This document shows positions 61,021-64,000 of a DNA stretch of 64,000 bases, piece after piece (position 1 is the stretch's first letter; every line of letters starts with the position of its first letter). The translations under genes were made by a program, and so were the position numbers. The notes under the pieces are model-generated. The model was given only the letters and a program-made list of their open reading frames with translations, searched no databases and had not been told where the DNA came from. Source of the stretch: CAWFGW01 sp963815495 (GTDB lineage Bacteria; Bacteroidota; Bacteroidia; Cytophagales; JAAEPT01); contig CAWFGW010000003.1 in the NCBI GenBank assembly GCA_963815495.1, positions 52,584-116,583 on the forward strand, written 5' to 3'.

Positions 61021-63096
61021 TTAAATAAATTTAATGCAAAAAAGCGAAAAATCATCTTCCGTTGTTTTCTTTTTATTGAAAAACAGTACGTTATCTTTGA
61101 TTTTATCAATTAGTACATCGGTTGGTTGCGATGTGTTTTGTTCAAAAACAGTTATCAACCTTTCATACCCATATTCTTCTGATTGATCATTTTTTGTTTC
61201 AATAGCGCCATCAGTATATAGAAGCATGATATCTCCTGCTTGGAATGGTTGGCTAATAGTCTCAATATGATCAGAGTAAGAATCATCCCTCAATATGCCT
61301 AAACCCAAGCCTCGAGTGTTAAAATAAGATGAGAGCTTGCTTGTTGAATTATAAAATAAGGTAGGACAATGACCTGCTCGCGATAAATCAAAAGTCTTGT
61401 TTTTTAAATCGATGATCACGATGGTGAGTGTCACAAATGATTTTCCCTCTAGACAGTTACTTAATGCTTTATTCGCCCTCGCTAGAATTTCTGTGGTGGA
61501 AGTAGAGGTTAAAATGAGGGCCTGAAATACGCCTTTTACTTGCGCCATATTGAAAGCTGCTGATGTTCCATGACCAGATACATCCCCAATGACAATACCT
61601 ATTTGGTCTTCTGAAATATTAAATGTGTCATAATAATCTCCACCAACATCGTCAGCAGACATGGAGAAAGCAGCTATTTCTATTTTTTTATTAAACTCAA
61701 GTTCTTTTGGAAGTAGGTGTTGTTGTATTTTCTTCGCAATCTTTAATTCCTCTTTATAGCGTTCCGTTTTTATCGCTTCATTTAATAAATGACTGTTTTC
61801 AATAGAAATGCAAGCTTGGTTTACAAAACTCTGGATTACTTCAATGGTTTCTGAATTAAAACCATCTTTAATGTATTTTATCAAACCCAAATAGCCGATA
61901 GGTTTCGTTCCTGAAAAAATAGGGAAGATTACAAAACACTTGATTGGTTTGCTGAATGCTTCACTTTTAGAAGTAAGCTTGTTGATGTTAGCGATGTAGG
62001 AGTAATTATCATCAATGTTGACTTTATTATTTTTTAATAAATCATAAATGGTAGTAATAGTTTCTCTATCTATACCATGATTCAAAAAGACATTGGTATT
62101 GGAAGCAATGTTGTTGATTTCTAACCAGGAAGCATCGGCAAGGGTAGTGTTAGCACTTATTTCTAGGAGAACATCATAAATTTCTTTTTCACTTTTTGTT
62201 GCTCTAATAGTTTGAGCCAACTTTTGAAAATTAAATACTTCACTCAATTTTTGTTCGAAAACAGATGAGGTAGGCAGGTTAAATAAAATGACTAAAATGG
62301 AGGATATACAATAAAAAATCACAAAGATGAGAATGATGATAAGGAAAAAGTGTTGACTTATATCATTAACAAGTGTTTGGTTTCTAGTGAGATTAACTAA
62401 GTGACTTGTTGAATAAAGATAATGTATAAAGACACTTGTTATGATAAGAATGATGGAAAGTAAGAGTGCGCCTCTTAGTTTTTGTTTAAAGTTGAGATAG
62501 GCAATCCAACGCATGTTTAAGGATAAAATAAGACCGTATAATGCCAATGAACCCACAAATATCATCGTGCTAAGATGAAAGTGATCGATTTCGAAGTGAC
62601 TAATTAACAGGCAGATTAGAAGAAGCCCTTCATACACGTTCCAAGCATAAGTAAGTGTTTTGGTTTTCTGATATAAGATTAAGTTTTTGTATGTATAAAA
62701 TGTCTTGCCACAAAAAATAATCAAAAAGACTCCATTGATTTCATAGATGATATTTTTGAATAGGATATGATCAAATAAATTGATGTCGATATAGGCAAAT
62801 TGCTGATTTAAGACCATAGCAATAACCATAAGTGCAGCAGTCATAAAAGTATCCCACAATAAGTCGTTGAAATTTTGACTTTTGGGCTTATCTGACTTTA
62901 ACCTGAAATATAAAAAAGCAAATAAGATAAAGAGGTTTAAGGTGATGTCGCGGTAAAAGGTTGAAACGTATTTATTTGCATGAGGTTGATTAAAACCACC
63001 TTCCATAACAGAATAAAAAGTGATGAAAAAAAATACCAACCAAGCGATTAACCCACCTAGTTGGTATATTCTTAATATTCTATTTCTACTTGACAT
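61021..63096 (-). CDS. Membrane SpoIIE/RsbU-type serine phosphatase with GAF domain
   Basis: 691 residues. About eight helices in residues 10-280 as a sensor or anchor, then a GAF domain (LLEISANTTLADASWLEINN, YIANINKLTSKSEAF), a coiled linker, and a PP2C SpoIIE domain from residue 450 with the metal ligands in DDVGGDYYD, GDVSGHGTSAA and LYTDGAIETKND. It dephosphorylates a phospho-STAS partner, surely the gene 27 bases downstream. It lies nine bases after guaB. The input signal is unknown. Confidence 0.93.
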   Translation of the reverse strand: MSSRNRILRIYQLGGLIAWLVFFFITFYSVMEGGFNQPHANKYVSTFYRDITLNLFILFAFLYFRLKSDKPKSQNFNDLLWDTFMTAALMVIAMVLNQQFAYIDINLFDHILFKNIIYEINGVFLIIFCGKTFYTYKNLILYQKTKTLTYAWNVYEGLLLICLLISHFEIDHFHLSTMIFVGSLALYGLILSLNMRWIAYLNFKQKLRGALLLSIILIITSVFIHYLYSTSHLVNLTRNQTLVNDISQHFFLIIILIFVIFYCISSILVILFNLPTSSVFEQKLSEVFNFQKLAQTIRATKSEKEIYDVLLEISANTTLADASWLEINNIASNTNVFLNHGIDRETITTIYDLLKNNKVNIDDNYSYIANINKLTSKSEAFSKPIKCFVIFPIFSGTKPIGYLGLIKYIKDGFNSETIEVIQSFVNQACISIENSHLLNEAIKTERYKEELKIAKKIQQHLLPKELEFNKKIEIAAFSMSADDVGGDYYDTFNISEDQIGIVIGDVSGHGTSAAFNMAQVKGVFQALILTSTSTTEILARANKALSNCLEGKSFVTLTIVIIDLKNKTFDLSRAGHCPTLFYNSTSKLSSYFNTRGLGLGILRDDSYSDHIETISQPFQAGDIMLLYTDGAIETKNDQSEEYGYERLITVFEQNTSQPTDVLIDKIKDNVLFFNKKKTTEDDFSLFCIKFI

Positions 63097-63105
63097 GAAG
63101 CCCGT

Positions 63106-64000
63106 TTATCTACTGTAGTTAGGAGCCTCACGTGTGATGTGTACATCATGTGGATGACTTTCTCTTACTCCGGCAGCAGTTATTTTAACGAATTTGGCAT
63201 CTTGTAATTTCTCTATCGATGCAGCACCAGCGTAGCCCATACCAGCCTTTAAACCACCAGTCAGCTGATAGATTACCTCTTCAACTTTACCTTTATAAGG
63301 TACTCTCCCAACTATTCCCTCGGGAACTAGTTTTCTCACGTCATCTTCAGTATCTTGAAAATAGCGGTCTTTAGAGCCATCAGCCATAGCTTCTAATGAA
63401 CCCATACCCCTATAAGCTTTAAATTTACGTCCTTCGAATATAGTCATTTCACCTGGAGCTTCATCCGTTCCTGCTAGCAGTGAACCAATCATCACACTAT
63501 CTGCTCCACCCACGATGGCTTTAACCACATCACCTGAGAAACGAATTCCTCCATCAGCGATAATAGGTACTCCTGATCCTTTAATTGCTTTACTGCATTC
63601 AAATACTGCTGATAATTGCGGCATTCCAACACCTGCAATAATTCGAGTAGTACAAATACTTCCAGGACCCACACCGACTTTAACGGCATCCGCTCCAGCA
63701 TCAACTAAAGCTTTAGCAGCTTCTCCAGTGGCAACGTTTCCTGCTATAATCTCTAAAGTTGGATAGGTGCTTTTTACTTTTCTTACAATATCGATGACAC
63801 CTTTTGAGTGACCATGAGCGGTATCAATACTAATAACATCCACGCCAGCTTTTAATAAAGCAGCAACGCGGTCCAGAATATCTGGCGTTACACCTACTGC
63901 AGCTCCAACACGAAGTCGACCAAATTCATCTTTACAAGCATGTGGTTTATGTTTACGCTTAAGAATGTCTTTATAGGTAATTAAACCAATCAGTTTATAA
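63106..64000 (-). CDS. guaB: IMP dehydrogenase, N-terminus cut by window edge
   Basis: Converts IMP to XMP, the first step to GMP. Open to the window edge: the end of the CBS pair (LIGLITYKDILKRKHK) is visible, then the barrel: DVISIDTAHGHSKGVIDIV, GNVATGEAAKALVDAGADAV, the catalytic cysteine loop GVGPGSICTTRI, GGIRFSGDVVKAI and the mobile flap YRGMGSLEAMADGSKDRYF. Ends at the C-terminal EAPNYSR. Intact as far as seen. The phosphatase module follows after nine bases, so it could share the guaB transcript. Confidence 0.97.
   Translation of the reverse strand, partial: YKLIGLITYKDILKRKHKPHACKDEFGRLRVGAAVGVTPDILDRVAALLKAGVDVISIDTAHGHSKGVIDIVRKVKSTYPTLEIIAGNVATGEAAKALVDAGADAVKVGVGPGSICTTRIIAGVGMPQLSAVFECSKAIKGSGVPIIADGGIRFSGDVVKAIVGGADSVMIGSLLAGTDEAPGEMTIFEGRKFKAYRGMGSLEAMADGSKDRYFQDTEDDVRKLVPEGIVGRVPYKGKVEEVIYQLTGGLKAGMGYAGAASIEKLQDAKFVKITAAGVRESHPHDVHITREAPNYSR

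Noticed and set aside
1..64000. CRISPR array, prophage, integrative element, rRNA or tRNA genes
   Set aside because: No regularly spaced repeats, integrase, phage structural genes or RNA gene folds were found on either strand.

Overview
The window is a gene-dense piece of chromosome from a low-GC member of the Bacteroidota, most likely a marine or aquatic member of the Cytophagales; the order is an inference, the phylum is well supported. Support for the phylum: two C-terminal domains of the type IX secretion system (type A on a lipase-like enzyme, type B/CHU_C on a SulP transporter), Bacteroidota-type promoters (TAnnTTTG -7 boxes, some with a TTG about 20 bases upstream), a DAHP synthase fused to chorismate mutase, the order rplM-rpsI-rpsB-tsf, a Na+-NQR operon, many small lipoproteins, and almost no Shine-Dalgarno sequences. 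I see no tRNA or rRNA gene, CRISPR array, prophage, transposase or plasmid function. Three short palindromic repeats lie between genes.

Layout. 1-6.4 kb: a truncated M16 peptidase, 6-phosphogluconolactonase, a loose region with small exported proteins (one only 56 residues), an acyl-CoA thioesterase and a LURP-one-like protein. 6.6-10.8 kb: a thioredoxin-like protein and the shikimate operon (DAHP synthase/chorismate mutase, aroB, aroA). 10.9-13.6 kb: rplM, rpsI, rpsB, tsf. 13.7-24.2 kb: an exported unknown, pepP divergent from a tight operon (S8 protease, glycosyltransferase, O-methyltransferase, LysM lytic transglycosylase), a SulP transporter carrying a gliding/T9SS domain, a CPBP protein and a SET-domain protein. 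24.3-29.4 kb: a membrane-anchored hydrolase, pyruvate carboxylase and cmk. 29.5-34.3 kb: nqrABCDE, closed by a terminator with no nqrF. 34.4-41.6 kb: DUF502 protein, thioredoxin, MscS channel, a CsbD-like protein, rsmG, an ECF sigma factor, a family 2 glycosyltransferase, tgt, an LptF/G permease and yidD. 41.6-46.1 kb: a GNAT/RimK-type ATP-grasp protein, an FKBP lipoprotein and an ABC-F ATPase. 46.2-55.0 kb is the most accessory part: two collagen-like lipoproteins, a T9SS lipase, a frameshifted second SulP gene, a TPR protein, an ECF sigma cluster, a YhcH protein, a Crp-type regulator and YiaA. 55.0-64.0 kb runs on the minus strand: guaB (truncated), a SpoIIE phosphatase / STAS / anti-sigma-type kinase module, three envelope-folding proteins (two parvulins, one SurA-N-like lipoprotein) and MoxR.

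The window is mainly core metabolism and envelope biogenesis. The points most worth following are the SulP-STAS-CHU_C fusion (transporter and surface-sorting domain in one chain), the partner-switching module in a phylum without sigma-B, the GNAT-RLAN-ATP-grasp amidoligase, the queuine transglycosylase that has lost its zinc cysteines, the NQR operon without nqrF, and the leaderless-looking promoters.
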